A model generated the notes under the pieces. It did no database searches. It was not told the DNA's origin and saw nothing but the letters and a program-made list of their open reading frames with translations. Made by a program: the position numbers and the translations under genes. 9,544 nucleotides of DNA, taken from assembly GCA_023228385.1 (NCBI GenBank), contig JALOBF010000050.1, forward strand, positions 1 to 9,544. Reading direction: 5' to 3'. Below, one piece after another: positions 1 to 8,357 of this stretch. Source of the DNA: Bacilli bacterium. GTDB taxonomy: Bacteria; Bacillota_I; Bacilli_A; ML615J-28; CAG-698. Position 1 is the first letter of the stretch. Each line of letters opens with the position of its first letter.

Positions 1-98
1 TAAGGGCCAAAACATTTATGAAAATGGGAATACCGTTTACTTTAGCGGCGGTTATTACCGGCTATATCTTAACTTGGCTGCTTTGGTATGTTTGGTAA
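1..98 (+). CDS. C-terminal end of a membrane protein, possibly an ion or organic-anion transporter (partial)
   Basis: An open frame enters from the left edge and ends at TAA (96-98); the first complete codon is at position 3. The 31 visible residues are a short basic stretch (RAKTFMKMG) followed by one strongly hydrophobic segment rich in Leu, Ile, Trp and Tyr that ends at the stop codon, which is what the last transmembrane helix of a polytopic protein looks like. The pattern 'basic residue, MGIPFTL, hydrophobic helix' resembles the final helix of ion-transporter superfamily permeases (ArsB/NhaD, SLC13 or NhaC type), but 31 residues cannot settle a family. The gene is followed by its own terminator, so it is probably the last gene of an upstream transcription unit. 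The start codon and most of the protein lie outside the window. Confidence 0.6.
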   Translation, partial: RAKTFMKMGIPFTLAAVITGYILTWLLWYVW

Positions 99-120
99 AA
101 AAATGATATTTGTCACAACC

Positions 121-147
121 AATCTTCTCCGTTTGGAGAAGATTTTT
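121..147 (+). terminator. Rho-independent terminator after the upstream membrane protein gene
   Basis: AATCTTCTCC (121-130) and GGAGAAGATT (135-144) are perfect reverse complements, giving a 10-bp stem with a GTTT loop, followed directly by more T (143-147 is TTTTT). It starts 22 nt after the upstream stop codon. No U-tract follows the stem on the other strand, so it looks unidirectional for + strand transcription. It separates the upstream gene from dnaE. Confidence 0.88.
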
Positions 148-170
148 ATATAGAATTTACAGTATTTTTA

Positions 171-179
171 TGGTATACT
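171..179 (+). promoter_or_regulatory. Extended -10 promoter for dnaE
   Basis: TGGTATACT reads as the extended -10 element TGn followed by TATACT (174-179), one base from the TATAAT consensus. The best -35 candidate at 17-bp spacing (TAGAAT, 151-156) is poor, which is typical of TGn promoters that rely less on the -35 box. It lies just after the terminator, where a new transcription unit must begin. The expected transcription start is about 185-188, almost on top of the dnaE start candidates. Confidence 0.55.
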
Positions 180-196
180 ATTTAATGGTGAAGGAT

Positions 197-3100
197 ATGC
201 GGCAGTTTGTGAATTTATATCAGCATAGCGAATATACGATGTTAGGTTGTACCATTAAAATCAGTCAACTGGCGGCGGCGGCTCAAGCCGCCGGTTATAA
301 AGCCTTGGCTATTACCGATTTAAACAATATGCATGGTGCCTATAAGTTTTACCAGTCCTGTCGGAAAAAGAAAATCAAACCGATTATCGGGTTATGCGTT
401 ATTTGTGATTCTGCCGACAATTTTTATAATTCATTGTTATTATATTGCAAGGGTGAATTCGGTTATAAAAACCTTTTGGTTATCGCCAGCCGGGCTAAAA
501 CCAAAGGATCGGTTGATCTTGATTTTCTTAAGAAACACAGTTTCGATCTTTTAGCAATTCTCCCCGGTGAAGAAAGCGAAGTTATTAAATTATATAAGGA
601 GGGGGCAACCGAAAAAGCGGGCCGCATTTTGGATGAATACCGTTATGTTTTTCCCGATATATATTTAGGAATTGATATGCAATCCGAATACAGCATCAAT
701 AATATTGATGATCTAATCGATTTTGCCCGACAACATGATATTAAAACGACGGCTTTAAATAAAACCCTTTATCTTTCCCGTGATGATTTTGCCGCTTATC
801 AGGTTTTGCGCTGTATCGATTTAGGTATTAATCAATATCCGTATACGGAAAAAGAAACAAATTGTTATTTTTTAAGTCCGCAAGAAGCAGCACTTAAGTT
901 TCAAAATTATCCCCAATTGTTGGCGGCAACTCAAGAAATCAGCGCCAGTTGCCGCCTGGAGCTAAAGTTTTCCGGTTATCGTTTACCGGTCTATCCCGAT
1001 GCCCAAGGCGACAGTTATCTTTATTTGACCGAACTCAGCAAATTAGGCTTAAACAAAAGACTAAAGAACCGTTCGGTTGACTTTGCCCAATATAAAGATC
1101 GTCTTTTATATGAATTGGATATTATCAATAAAATGGGTTTTTGTGATTATTTTCTGATAGTTTATGATTTTGTCCGATATGCCAAAAAGCATGATATTTT
1201 GGTCGGACCGGGTCGGGGTTCGGCACCGGGATCGCTCGTGGGTTATGTTCTTGGCATTACCGATATTGATCCGATCGAATATGATTTATTGTTTGAACGT
1301 TTTTTAAATCCGGAACGGATTACGATGCCGGATATCGATATTGATTTTCCCGATAATAAACGCGATGAAGTAATTCGTTACGTATTGGTTAAATACGGGG
1401 CCAATCGGGTAGCACATATATCGACTTTTGGTACTTTCGGTGTCCGTCTGGCCATCCGGGATGTGGCCCGGGTTCGAAAATTCAGCGAGGTAGAGCTTAA
1501 TGAAATTTTAAAGTATGTTCCGGCGGCCAACGCTTTGCTAGAGGAAATTTTAACCGGAAACGAAATGTTTCGGGCACTGGTTGCCACCAACCCGAAAGTA
1601 AAAGATTTAGTGGATATCGTAAAAAAAATTGAAGGCTTACCCCGGCATCTTTCAACCCACGCGGCGGGAATCATTATGGCCGATGAAGAGTTGGTGAATT
1701 ATACAGCCCTTCAGCCGGGTATTAACGGTCTTTTTCAAACCCAGTATGAAGCCGATGATTTAAGCGCAATCGGACTTGTCAAGTTTGATTTCTTGGGGCT
1801 TAAGAATCTGACTATTATTGAAGAAGTAATTGCTGCCATTAAAACGGAAGATCCTGATTTTTCCATAACAAAAATTCCGCTTAATGATAAACATACCTAT
1901 CGGATGATTGCTGAAGGCGATACCGACGGTATTTTTCAATTGGAATCATCGGGAATGAGAAAAGTATTGGTCGGACTTCGCACGTCTTGTTTTATGGATA
2001 TTGTTTATGCCAATGCTTTATATCGCCCGGGGCCGATGGAAATGATTCCGAGTTTTATTCGGCGGAAATTCCGTCAAGAAACGGTCGATTATCTTCATCC
2101 CGATTTAAAAGAAATTCTTGAGCCGACATACGGCACGATTGTTTTCCAGGAACAAATTATGATGATTGCTCAAAAATTTGCCGGTTACACTTTGGGTATG
2201 GCCGATATCCTGCGTCGGGCTGTTTCCAAAAAGGACGCACCGGTGCTTGCGGCGGAACGGCAGCGCTTTGTTTCAAGCAGTAAGCGGGGCGGCTATCCTG
2301 AAGACGTCAGTAATAAAGTGTATGATTATATTGTACGCTTTGCGAATTATGGTTTTAATAAAAGTCATTCCGCTGCTTACTCATTAATTGCTTATCAAAT
2401 GGCATATTTAAAAAGAAGATATTATCGTTATTTTATGGCGGTTTTAATGACGCATAGTGTCGGCAGTATTGAACAGATTAAAAATTATATCAATGATTGC
2501 CGTAAGAAAAAAGTAAAAGTGTATCCGCCGTCTATTAATAAAAGTGAGGATCGGTTTGTTGTGAAGGATGGTGGTATTTATTACTCGCTTTTAGGCGTAC
2601 AAAATATCGGCGTCATTACTTTAGGCAATTTGCTTGAGGAAAGAAATAAAAACGGTCTTTTTCGTTCTTATAAGGATTTTATTGCCCGCAGTGCCAATAT
2701 TGTAAATCGTCGGGTTATGGAATCTTTGATTTGGGCCGGGGCTTTGGATGAGTTTTCATTGCCGCGAAAACAAATGGCGGAAGAATATGAAAGTACGCTT
2801 AACTTTGTGAAATATCAGCCGCTTTTTGCCGATGATGAACTTATTACCAAGGCATACGGTAAAGAAGAATACAATTATGAAGAACTTTCTTTTTATGAGC
2901 GGGAAGCATTGGGGTTTAATTTACAGTTTAGTCTTTTTAACCGATATCAAGATATCGTTAATCGCTACGGTTTAAAAAATTTAGGGTCTTTACCGTTAGG
3001 TAATTATATAAAAACGCTGTTTGCCATTCAAAGCATAAAACCGATAATAACGAAAAAAAATGAAGAAATGGCATTTTTACGAATTTATGATGATTCTGAT

Positions 3101-3253
3101 CAAATAGAAGCGGTGCTGTTTCCGGCCAATTATCAAAGATATAAACATTCGTTGGCGGAAGGAATGATATATCTTGCTCAGGGGAAAACAGAAATTAGAG
3201 AAAATAAAATACAATATATCATACAGTATTTAGAAATGATAGATAAGAGGTAA
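197..3253 (+). CDS. dnaE: DNA polymerase III alpha subunit, DnaE type
   Basis: Replicative DNA polymerase of the C family, 1018 residues from this start. Domains in order are an N-terminal PHP domain (about 1-200), palm (about 270-540) with the VGPGRGSAPGS loop from residue 336, the PDIDIDF motif (379-384) and FDFLGL with D531, fingers with YGFNKSHSAAYS, a helix-hairpin-helix region, and an OB fold (about 935-1018) where the protein ends. The likely catalytic aspartates are D381, D383 and D531. The protein stops after the OB fold, without the C-terminal tau-binding region of longer E. coli-type DnaE, and is about 100 residues shorter than B. subtilis DnaE. The PHP metal site looks lost (N6, Y8, L42, C67, L191 at usual ligand positions), so it should not proofread by itself. 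I chose ATG 197 because MRQFVNLY aligns with the family N-terminus; ATG 185 and GTG 188 are in-frame alternatives. It lies 4 nt before pfkA, as a probable operon. Confidence 0.95.
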   Translation: MRQFVNLYQHSEYTMLGCTIKISQLAAAAQAAGYKALAITDLNNMHGAYKFYQSCRKKKIKPIIGLCVICDSADNFYNSLLLYCKGEFGYKNLLVIASRAKTKGSVDLDFLKKHSFDLLAILPGEESEVIKLYKEGATEKAGRILDEYRYVFPDIYLGIDMQSEYSINNIDDLIDFARQHDIKTTALNKTLYLSRDDFAAYQVLRCIDLGINQYPYTEKETNCYFLSPQEAALKFQNYPQLLAATQEISASCRLELKFSGYRLPVYPDAQGDSYLYLTELSKLGLNKRLKNRSVDFAQYKDRLLYELDIINKMGFCDYFLIVYDFVRYAKKHDILVGPGRGSAPGSLVGYVLGITDIDPIEYDLLFERFLNPERITMPDIDIDFPDNKRDEVIRYVLVKYGANRVAHISTFGTFGVRLAIRDVARVRKFSEVELNEILKYVPAANALLEEILTGNEMFRALVATNPKVKDLVDIVKKIEGLPRHLSTHAAGIIMADEELVNYTALQPGINGLFQTQYEADDLSAIGLVKFDFLGLKNLTIIEEVIAAIKTEDPDFSITKIPLNDKHTYRMIAEGDTDGIFQLESSGMRKVLVGLRTSCFMDIVYANALYRPGPMEMIPSFIRRKFRQETVDYLHPDLKEILEPTYGTIVFQEQIMMIAQKFAGYTLGMADILRRAVSKKDAPVLAAERQRFVSSSKRGGYPEDVSNKVYDYIVRFANYGFNKSHSAAYSLIAYQMAYLKRRYYRYFMAVLMTHSVGSIEQIKNYINDCRKKKVKVYPPSINKSEDRFVVKDGGIYYSLLGVQNIGVITLGNLLEERNKNGLFRSYKDFIARSANIVNRRVMESLIWAGALDEFSLPRKQMAEEYESTLNFVKYQPLFADDELITKAYGKEEYNYEELSFYEREALGFNLQFSLFNRYQDIVNRYGLKNLGSLPLGNYIKTLFAIQSIKPIITKKNEEMAFLRIYDDSDQIEAVLFPANYQRYKHSLAEGMIYLAQGKTEIRENKIQYIIQYLEMIDKR

Positions 3254-3257
3254 ATAT

Positions 3258-4214
3258 ATGATTAAAAGAATAGGCGTATTGACATCCGGCGGTGACGCTC
3301 CGGGAATGAATGCGGCAATTAGAGCCGTTACCAGAGCGGCGATAGCGAAAGGTTTAGAAGTTTTCGGGATACATGACGGTTATCTGGGAATGTATGAAAA
3401 CCGAATCGAAAGGCTTTATCGTAAATCGGTTTCGGAAAAAATGAGAATAGGCGGTACCTTTTTGGGAACGGCCCGGCTTAAAGAGTTTGACCGTAAAGAA
3501 GTCCGCCAGATGGCTCTTGATAATTTGCATAAATATCAAATAGATGGATTGGTAGTTATCGGCGGTGACGGTTCTTATCGCGGTGGTCTGGACTTAAGTA
3601 ATATGGGAATGGCGGTAGTCGGTGTTCCGGGAACAATCGATAATGATATCGGCGGAACCGATTATACAATCGGTTTTGATACGGCCATTAATACCGCGGT
3701 TGATGCCGTTGATAAATTGCGGGATACCTCAAACAGTCATCGCCGTTGCAGTATTATCGAAGTGATGGGACGTAATTGCGGTGATATTGCAATTTGGACC
3801 GCGATGGCGGTTGGTGCCGAAGTATGTATATGTAAAGAGTTCGGAATTGACTTGCAGGAAGTTATCGATAATGTCAGAAAAGCCGCTCAAAGTAAACGCC
3901 ATGCCATTATTGTTGTTGCGGAAAATATGGTCAGTGTTGAAGAACTGGCCCGGCAGGTTACCGAAAATACCCCTTTTGAAGCGCGGGCGACGGTTTTAGG
4001 TCATATTCAGCGGGGCGGTTCCCCTACGGTTCGGGACCGGGTCTATGCTTCGATGATGGGGGTTAAAGCCGTCGCGGCTTTAATTGAAGGGAAAAGCCAT
4101 CATTGTGTATGTTATCGCAAAGGCAAAATCGCGGTGATACCGATTGAAGAAGCGCTAATTGACAATAATACCGATTTGCTTGAAAAATATGAAATATTTA
4201 AATTATTATGGTAA
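3258..4214 (+). CDS. pfkA: ATP-dependent 6-phosphofructokinase
   Basis: Cytosolic glycolytic enzyme that phosphorylates fructose 6-phosphate to fructose 1,6-bisphosphate using ATP. At 318 residues it matches the usual bacterial PfkA length (about 320). Visible motifs are the nucleotide loop TSGGDAPGMN (9-18), GGTFLGTAR (65-73), GGDGSYRGG (102-110), the catalytic PGTIDND (124-130, D128 being the proposed base), SHRR and EVMGR.CGD for the sugar phosphate, and EARATVLGHIQRGGSP near the C-terminus. Glycine after GGD and a PGTIDND rather than PKTIDND motif mark it as ATP-dependent, not pyrophosphate-dependent. The conserved arginines (R22, R26) and the GAE glutamate suggest that the usual ADP/PEP effector site is kept. 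AAGAGG (3245-3250) sits 7 nt before ATG and overlaps the end of dnaE, so co-transcription is likely. Pyruvate kinase, a frequent next gene in this phylum, does not follow. Confidence 0.97.
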   Translation: MIKRIGVLTSGGDAPGMNAAIRAVTRAAIAKGLEVFGIHDGYLGMYENRIERLYRKSVSEKMRIGGTFLGTARLKEFDRKEVRQMALDNLHKYQIDGLVVIGGDGSYRGGLDLSNMGMAVVGVPGTIDNDIGGTDYTIGFDTAINTAVDAVDKLRDTSNSHRRCSIIEVMGRNCGDIAIWTAMAVGAEVCICKEFGIDLQEVIDNVRKAAQSKRHAIIVVAENMVSVEELARQVTENTPFEARATVLGHIQRGGSPTVRDRVYASMMGVKAVAALIEGKSHHCVCYRKGKIAVIPIEEALIDNNTDLLEKYEIFKLLW

Positions 4215-4288
4215 AACTAATAAAACAACCGATATAAGCCTTCTATAAAGTAAAAAATTTTAAATAATAATTAAAAAGAGGTTTTATT

Positions 4289-6184
4289 ATGAAAAAAACA
4301 TGTTATGTCACCACACCGATATATTATTCCAGCGGCAATGTTCATATCGGCAATTCATATACAACCATTGCCTGTGATGTGTTTGCCCGTTTTCATCGTT
4401 CTTTAGGCTATGATACTTTATTTTTGACCGGTATGGATGAACACGGTCTGAAAATAGAAGAAGCGGCAACGGCCGCCGGCAAAACGCCGCAGCAGCTTGT
4501 CGACGAATTAGCCGAAACCACGGAACAACTATGGAAAGATATGAAAATCAGTTACAATGATTTTATCCGAACGTCCGAAGACCGTCATATTCGGGTTGTG
4601 CAAAAAATTTTTAATAGTCTTCAGGAAAAAGGGGATATTTATCTGGGAACTTACGAAGGAGATTATTGTGTTTCTTGCGAAGCCTTTTTTACTAAAACTC
4701 AACTTAATGAAGACGGTACTTGTCCGGACTGCGGAAAGCCGACGCGCAAAGTTCAGGAAGAGTGTTACTTTTTACGGTTATCGAAATATCAGAATCAATT
4801 GCTTAAACATATAAAAACAAATCCAGATTTTATTCAACCCGAAACCAGACGTAATGAAGTGGTTTCGTTTATTGAACGGGGGCTTGAGGATTTGGCGGTC
4901 AGTCGGACTTCATTTCGTTGGGGGATTCCGGTATCGGCCGATTCTAAACATATTATCTATGTTTGGATTGACGCTTTAAGTAATTATCTTTCGGCTTTGG
5001 GGTATTTGAGCGATAATGACAGCCTTTATCAGAAATACTGGGTTAACGGCGAAAAGATTGTTCATGTTGTCGGTAAAGATATAATTCGTTTTCACGCTGT
5101 TTATTGGCCGATTATGTTAATGGCACTGAATGTACCGATTCGGTTTAAGCTTTACGCTCATGGTTGGGTTTTAATGAAAGAAGGAAAAATGTCGAAGTCG
5201 GTCGGCAATATTATTTATCCGCGGGAAGTAATCGCCCGATACGGTCTTGATGCCCTGCGATTATATTTAATAAAGGAGATGCCGCTTGGTAACGATTGTG
5301 TTTTTTCCTACGACCGTTTTATTGAAAAATACAATGCCGATCTGGCCAATGACTTGGGTAATCTTTTAAACCGAACTTTAACCATGATTAATAAATATTT
5401 TTCCGGCAAACTAAAAAAACCGGAACATAATTATTATGCCGGCGATCCGGACCTGGAAAATGTAATTGATAAAACTATTAAAAAATATTTAGACAGTTTC
5501 GCCAATTTCCGTTTTCAAACTGGATTGAACGAACTATGGCAATTAATTAATCGAACCAATAAATATATCGATGAAACAACGCCCTGGGTTGTGGCGAAGT
5601 TTGATTCTCGTTTGGCCGAACTTAATTCAATTCTATATCATTTATATGAGAGCTTACGGCTAACGGCAATTATGCTCTGGCCGGTTATTCCCGATACTGC
5701 CGAAACGATGTTTAAGGAAATCGGCCTTTCCGTCCAGGATTTTCGTTATCTTCATTACGGACAAACAAAGTCAGTTCAAGTAGCGCGCGAACCGAAAATC
5801 TTATTTAAACGCTTGGATATTGAAGAAGAATTAAAGAAAAACCAAACCGCCGATTTAAAATCTTTAATTAATATTGATGATTTTAATAAACTGGATTTAC
5901 GTGTGGGTGAAGTAATTGAAGCCGAAAAAATGGCGAAGTCCGACAAACTTTTAATTCTAAAAATAAAAATAGAGAGTGAAGTCCGGCAAATAGTTTCCGG
6001 ACTGGCAGAGTCTTATCCGTCGGAAAGTTTAATCGGTAAAAAGTTAATTGTTGTTGCCAATTTAAAACCGGTTAAAATTCGGGGGTATTTATCGGAAGGG
6101 ATGATTTTAACGGCCGAAGGCGATAATTTGCCGCTTGAAGTTCTCGAAGTTAAAAAACATAATTCTTATTCCAAGGTAAATTAA
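4289..6184 (+). CDS. metG: Methionyl-tRNA synthetase with C-terminal tRNA-binding domain
   Basis: Class I aminoacyl-tRNA synthetase that charges tRNA-Met with methionine, 631 residues. The Rossmann catalytic domain carries the HIGH-type signature as HIGN (19-22), with TPIYY just before it and the KMSKS loop at 300-304. A zinc knuckle is visible as C127-x2-C130 and C145-x2-C148. An alpha-helical anticodon-binding domain follows (about 350-480, with 'ETTPW'), and a Trbp111/EMAPII-like OB-fold domain (about 527-631, with LDLRVGEV and LKPVKIRG) that in this family promotes dimerisation and tRNA binding. AAGAGG (4276-4281) lies 7 nt before ATG. The 74-bp gap after pfkA is very AT-rich and has no convincing terminator; TATAAA at 4244-4249 or the TAATAAT stretch could hold a weak promoter, but no good -35 is visible. 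I see no T-box. The stop codon abuts the next gene's ATG. Confidence 0.97.
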   Translation: MKKTCYVTTPIYYSSGNVHIGNSYTTIACDVFARFHRSLGYDTLFLTGMDEHGLKIEEAATAAGKTPQQLVDELAETTEQLWKDMKISYNDFIRTSEDRHIRVVQKIFNSLQEKGDIYLGTYEGDYCVSCEAFFTKTQLNEDGTCPDCGKPTRKVQEECYFLRLSKYQNQLLKHIKTNPDFIQPETRRNEVVSFIERGLEDLAVSRTSFRWGIPVSADSKHIIYVWIDALSNYLSALGYLSDNDSLYQKYWVNGEKIVHVVGKDIIRFHAVYWPIMLMALNVPIRFKLYAHGWVLMKEGKMSKSVGNIIYPREVIARYGLDALRLYLIKEMPLGNDCVFSYDRFIEKYNADLANDLGNLLNRTLTMINKYFSGKLKKPEHNYYAGDPDLENVIDKTIKKYLDSFANFRFQTGLNELWQLINRTNKYIDETTPWVVAKFDSRLAELNSILYHLYESLRLTAIMLWPVIPDTAETMFKEIGLSVQDFRYLHYGQTKSVQVAREPKILFKRLDIEEELKKNQTADLKSLINIDDFNKLDLRVGEVIEAEKMAKSDKLLILKIKIESEVRQIVSGLAESYPSESLIGKKLIVVANLKPVKIRGYLSEGMILTAEGDNLPLEVLEVKKHNSYSKVN

Positions 6185-7447
6185 ATGATGGTATTGGCAA
6201 GCGAATATGTAACCGGATTTTTTATTCCGATAATTATATTATTGGGATTAGCCTCTATTTCCAGTATTTTAATATCGATATTCAAATTAAAATTTTTACC
6301 GACCTTTGCCATAGAAATATTAATAGGTTTGCTTATTGCCCGTTGGTTTAATAATTATCTCGCCGAACTCCGGTTTGAACAAGTAGCCGCGGGAATATAT
6401 GTCCTCAGTTTGTCGATGATAATGTTTTTAAGCGGATACGAAGTTGACTTTGATATTTTTAAAGAAGTTATTGCGGAAGATGCCGAAAAAAGCAGTACCC
6501 GCCATATTAATATTTTTCGGACGGCTCTATTTATTTCCATATTGACTTATCTTTTTTCGGTTATTATTTCTATTGGCATCAATCGTTTTTTTGCCAACAA
6601 TCAGATTTTGGGCATTATCCTTTTAGCCTTTGTTTTCGCTTCGACTTTCGCGGCAATGGTTGTTCCGATTTTACACAATGAAAATTTATTAGAAACGGTG
6701 ATAGGAAAAATTATTGCGACAATCGCCAATCTTTCGGAAATTGTTTCAATCGGATTTTTAACGGTATTAATGATTGCGCTTGAAGTTGATCGTAAGTATG
6801 CTGTGATATTCTTGCTGCTTGCTATTATTCTTGTTTTATATCGGGTTATCAGAAAATATAAAATCGGTAAAATCTTTGATAAGATTGCCGAAGGTATTGA
6901 TCATCTTGTGACCAGAGTGATTATTGTATTGATTTTGTTTTTGGTTTTCTTAAGCGATTATAGCGGCGGCGAATATATTCTCGGAGCGTTTTTTGCCGGA
7001 ATGTTTGTTCGTCATACTCAGTTTTCCGAAGAAGTTGTCACCAGCCTTTCCCGGATTATTTATGGGGTTTTTGCACCAATGTTTTTTATTCTTGTCGGAA
7101 CAAGAATCGACATTTTGCATTTTATACAAGATGTTTCTAATATATGGTTAGTTGTCATTCTTTTCTTTGCCTATTTGCTAGTTGAATTGCCGGTATTAAT
7201 GTTGCTGAAATGGTATAATTTAAATACGATTATTCCTTCGATGGTTTTAATATCGTGCACTGTAATTGTGCCGATTGCCGCCGGTCATATCGGTTTAAGC
7301 CATAATCTTTTCAGTGAAACATTTTCTCAGGCAATGATACTTGCCAGTATACTAGTGTGTATTTTAGGAACAATTTTATTTAAGATTGAATTTCCCTTTG
7401 GTAATTATAAAAAGAAATATAAAGGACATCAGGAGAACTATGAGTAA
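6185..7447 (+). CDS. CPA2-family (Kef-like) cation:proton antiporter, membrane domain only
   Basis: A 420-residue integral membrane protein with about 12-13 hydrophobic segments by eye, spread over residues 9-405, and a basic tail (NYKKKYKG). The order of segments, the 'FASTFAAMVVPIL' stretch (about residues 150-162) with the following helix, and the 'GAFFAGMFV' segment are those of Na+/H+ or K+/H+ exchangers of the monovalent cation:proton antiporter-2 (CPA2) family. There is no C-terminal NAD-binding TrkA-N/RCK domain, so it would lack the ligand gating of KefB/KefC. At the position of the paired acidic ion-site residues on the helix 'ANLSEIVSI' it has S184-E185 instead of DD, AD or QD. The ion transported cannot be read from sequence. 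ATG follows the metG stop with no gap, and a second ATG follows at 6188; AAGG at 6173-6176 is a modest ribosome binding site, so coupling to metG translation is likely. Confidence 0.82.
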   Translation: MMVLASEYVTGFFIPIIILLGLASISSILISIFKLKFLPTFAIEILIGLLIARWFNNYLAELRFEQVAAGIYVLSLSMIMFLSGYEVDFDIFKEVIAEDAEKSSTRHINIFRTALFISILTYLFSVIISIGINRFFANNQILGIILLAFVFASTFAAMVVPILHNENLLETVIGKIIATIANLSEIVSIGFLTVLMIALEVDRKYAVIFLLLAIILVLYRVIRKYKIGKIFDKIAEGIDHLVTRVIIVLILFLVFLSDYSGGEYILGAFFAGMFVRHTQFSEEVVTSLSRIIYGVFAPMFFILVGTRIDILHFIQDVSNIWLVVILFFAYLLVELPVLMLLKWYNLNTIIPSMVLISCTVIVPIAAGHIGLSHNLFSETFSQAMILASILVCILGTILFKIEFPFGNYKKKYKGHQENYE

Positions 7448-8354
7448 AATTAATGACATTTTAAAAAAAAGAAATACCAGAGCTATCGGCGGCCTTGTTG
7501 CCGGCGCCGTTATTTATTCGACGGCAGTTGTCTGGATACTCGATTTAGGCGAGTTTTATGCGGGGGGAATAACCGGCATTTCCCAATTGATTGCCAATTT
7601 CATCAAACTTCCCCAAATTAAAAGTATATTTATTGCTATTCTTAATATTCCCCTTTTTATTATCGGGTGGCGGGGAGTAAGCAAAAGATTCGCTGTGTTT
7701 TCCTTAACTTCGGTAATCCTACAAGTTCTTGTTATCGCCGCTTTGGATATTTTACGAATAAACGGTGTGAATCCATTTATATCCGTTTTTATTGATGAGA
7801 CCGGTAAACTTGAACCGGGAAGTATCCTTACCCTTGCCCTTTTGGGCGGATTGTTTTGTGGGGTGGGACAAGGAATAGCTTTGCGTTCGGGTTCATCAAC
7901 GGGCGGTCTGGATATTATCAGTCAGTTTTTAACATTTAAAAAAAATTTGCCTTTTGTTGCCATCTCGCTCAGTATCGATTCTTTGATTATTTTGGCTTCT
8001 GCCTTTGTCGGCAGTTTGAAAATAGCGATCTATACAATCATCCGGCTGATTATTACGATGATGGTGTTAAATCAGATTCATACGGTTTATAATTATTTAA
8101 AAATCGAAATAGTAACAACGAAAAAAGAAGAAATGCGCCAAGCTTTAATCGAAAGATTTAGACATGGCATTACAATTTATTCGGTGCTCGGCGGTTACAG
8201 TCAACAACAACGTTGGGTATTGTCGGCGGTATGTTCGCAGTTTGAATCCGAAGAATATACGCATCTTGCCCGACAGATTGATGAAAATGTTTTTATTATT
8301 TATACGGAAATCAAGCAGATTCACGGTTTGTTTTTTCGGCGGGTCATAACGTAA
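7440..8354 (+). CDS. YitT-family membrane protein with C-terminal DUF2179 domain
   Basis: A 304-residue protein of the YitT/YebE group, whose molecular function is not established. An N-terminal basic segment is followed by about five to six membrane helices (first at about 15-34); the loop GSSTGGLD at 151-158 matches the family's conserved GGSTGG(T/L)D element. From about residue 223 a soluble domain begins, with HGIT at 242-245 and GGY at 251-253, matching DUF2179, a ferredoxin-like fold that resembles PII-type ligand-binding domains. I chose ATG 7440 because GGAG (7432-7435) lies 4 nt upstream and the protein then starts MSKINDILKK; an in-frame ATG at 7386 would sit inside the antiporter gene and add 18 non-conserved residues. 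It overlaps the antiporter end by 8 nt, which implies translational coupling. A transport or regulatory role is possible but unproven. Confidence 0.9.
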   Translation: MSKINDILKKRNTRAIGGLVAGAVIYSTAVVWILDLGEFYAGGITGISQLIANFIKLPQIKSIFIAILNIPLFIIGWRGVSKRFAVFSLTSVILQVLVIAALDILRINGVNPFISVFIDETGKLEPGSILTLALLGGLFCGVGQGIALRSGSSTGGLDIISQFLTFKKNLPFVAISLSIDSLIILASAFVGSLKIAIYTIIRLIITMMVLNQIHTVYNYLKIEIVTTKKEEMRQALIERFRHGITIYSVLGGYSQQQRWVLSAVCSQFESEEYTHLARQIDENVFIIYTEIKQIHGLFFRRVIT

Positions 8355-8357
8355 AAT

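Noticed and set aside
110..196. N-terminal extension of dnaE from TTG 110 or ATG 170
   Set aside because: The extra codons run through the terminator hairpin and the -10 element, have no Shine-Dalgarno, and add residues not seen in the DnaE family.
276..293. GC-rich perfect hairpin CGGCGGC-TCAA-GCCGCCG near the 5' end of dnaE
   Set aside because: It is explained by Ala codons in the conserved AAAAQAAG segment; it has no U-tract and I see no reason to call it regulatory without conservation data.
1378..1674. Minus-strand open frame of about 98 codons inside dnaE
   Set aside because: It lies over the conserved palm domain of dnaE; its peptide looks like no known protein and is rich in Ser, Thr and Arg, as antisense shadows are.
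4215..4288. Possible promoter or terminator between pfkA and metG (TATAAA 4244-4249, TAATAAT, AAAATTTT)
   Set aside because: These are AT-only words with no matching -35 box or G+C-containing stem; such words are expected by chance in this composition.
4289..4354. HIGN instead of HIGH in MetRS as a defect
   Set aside because: From memory, HIGN followed by a TYTT-like segment is a recurrent variant in MetRS of Bacillota; the rest of the active site, including KMSKS, is intact.
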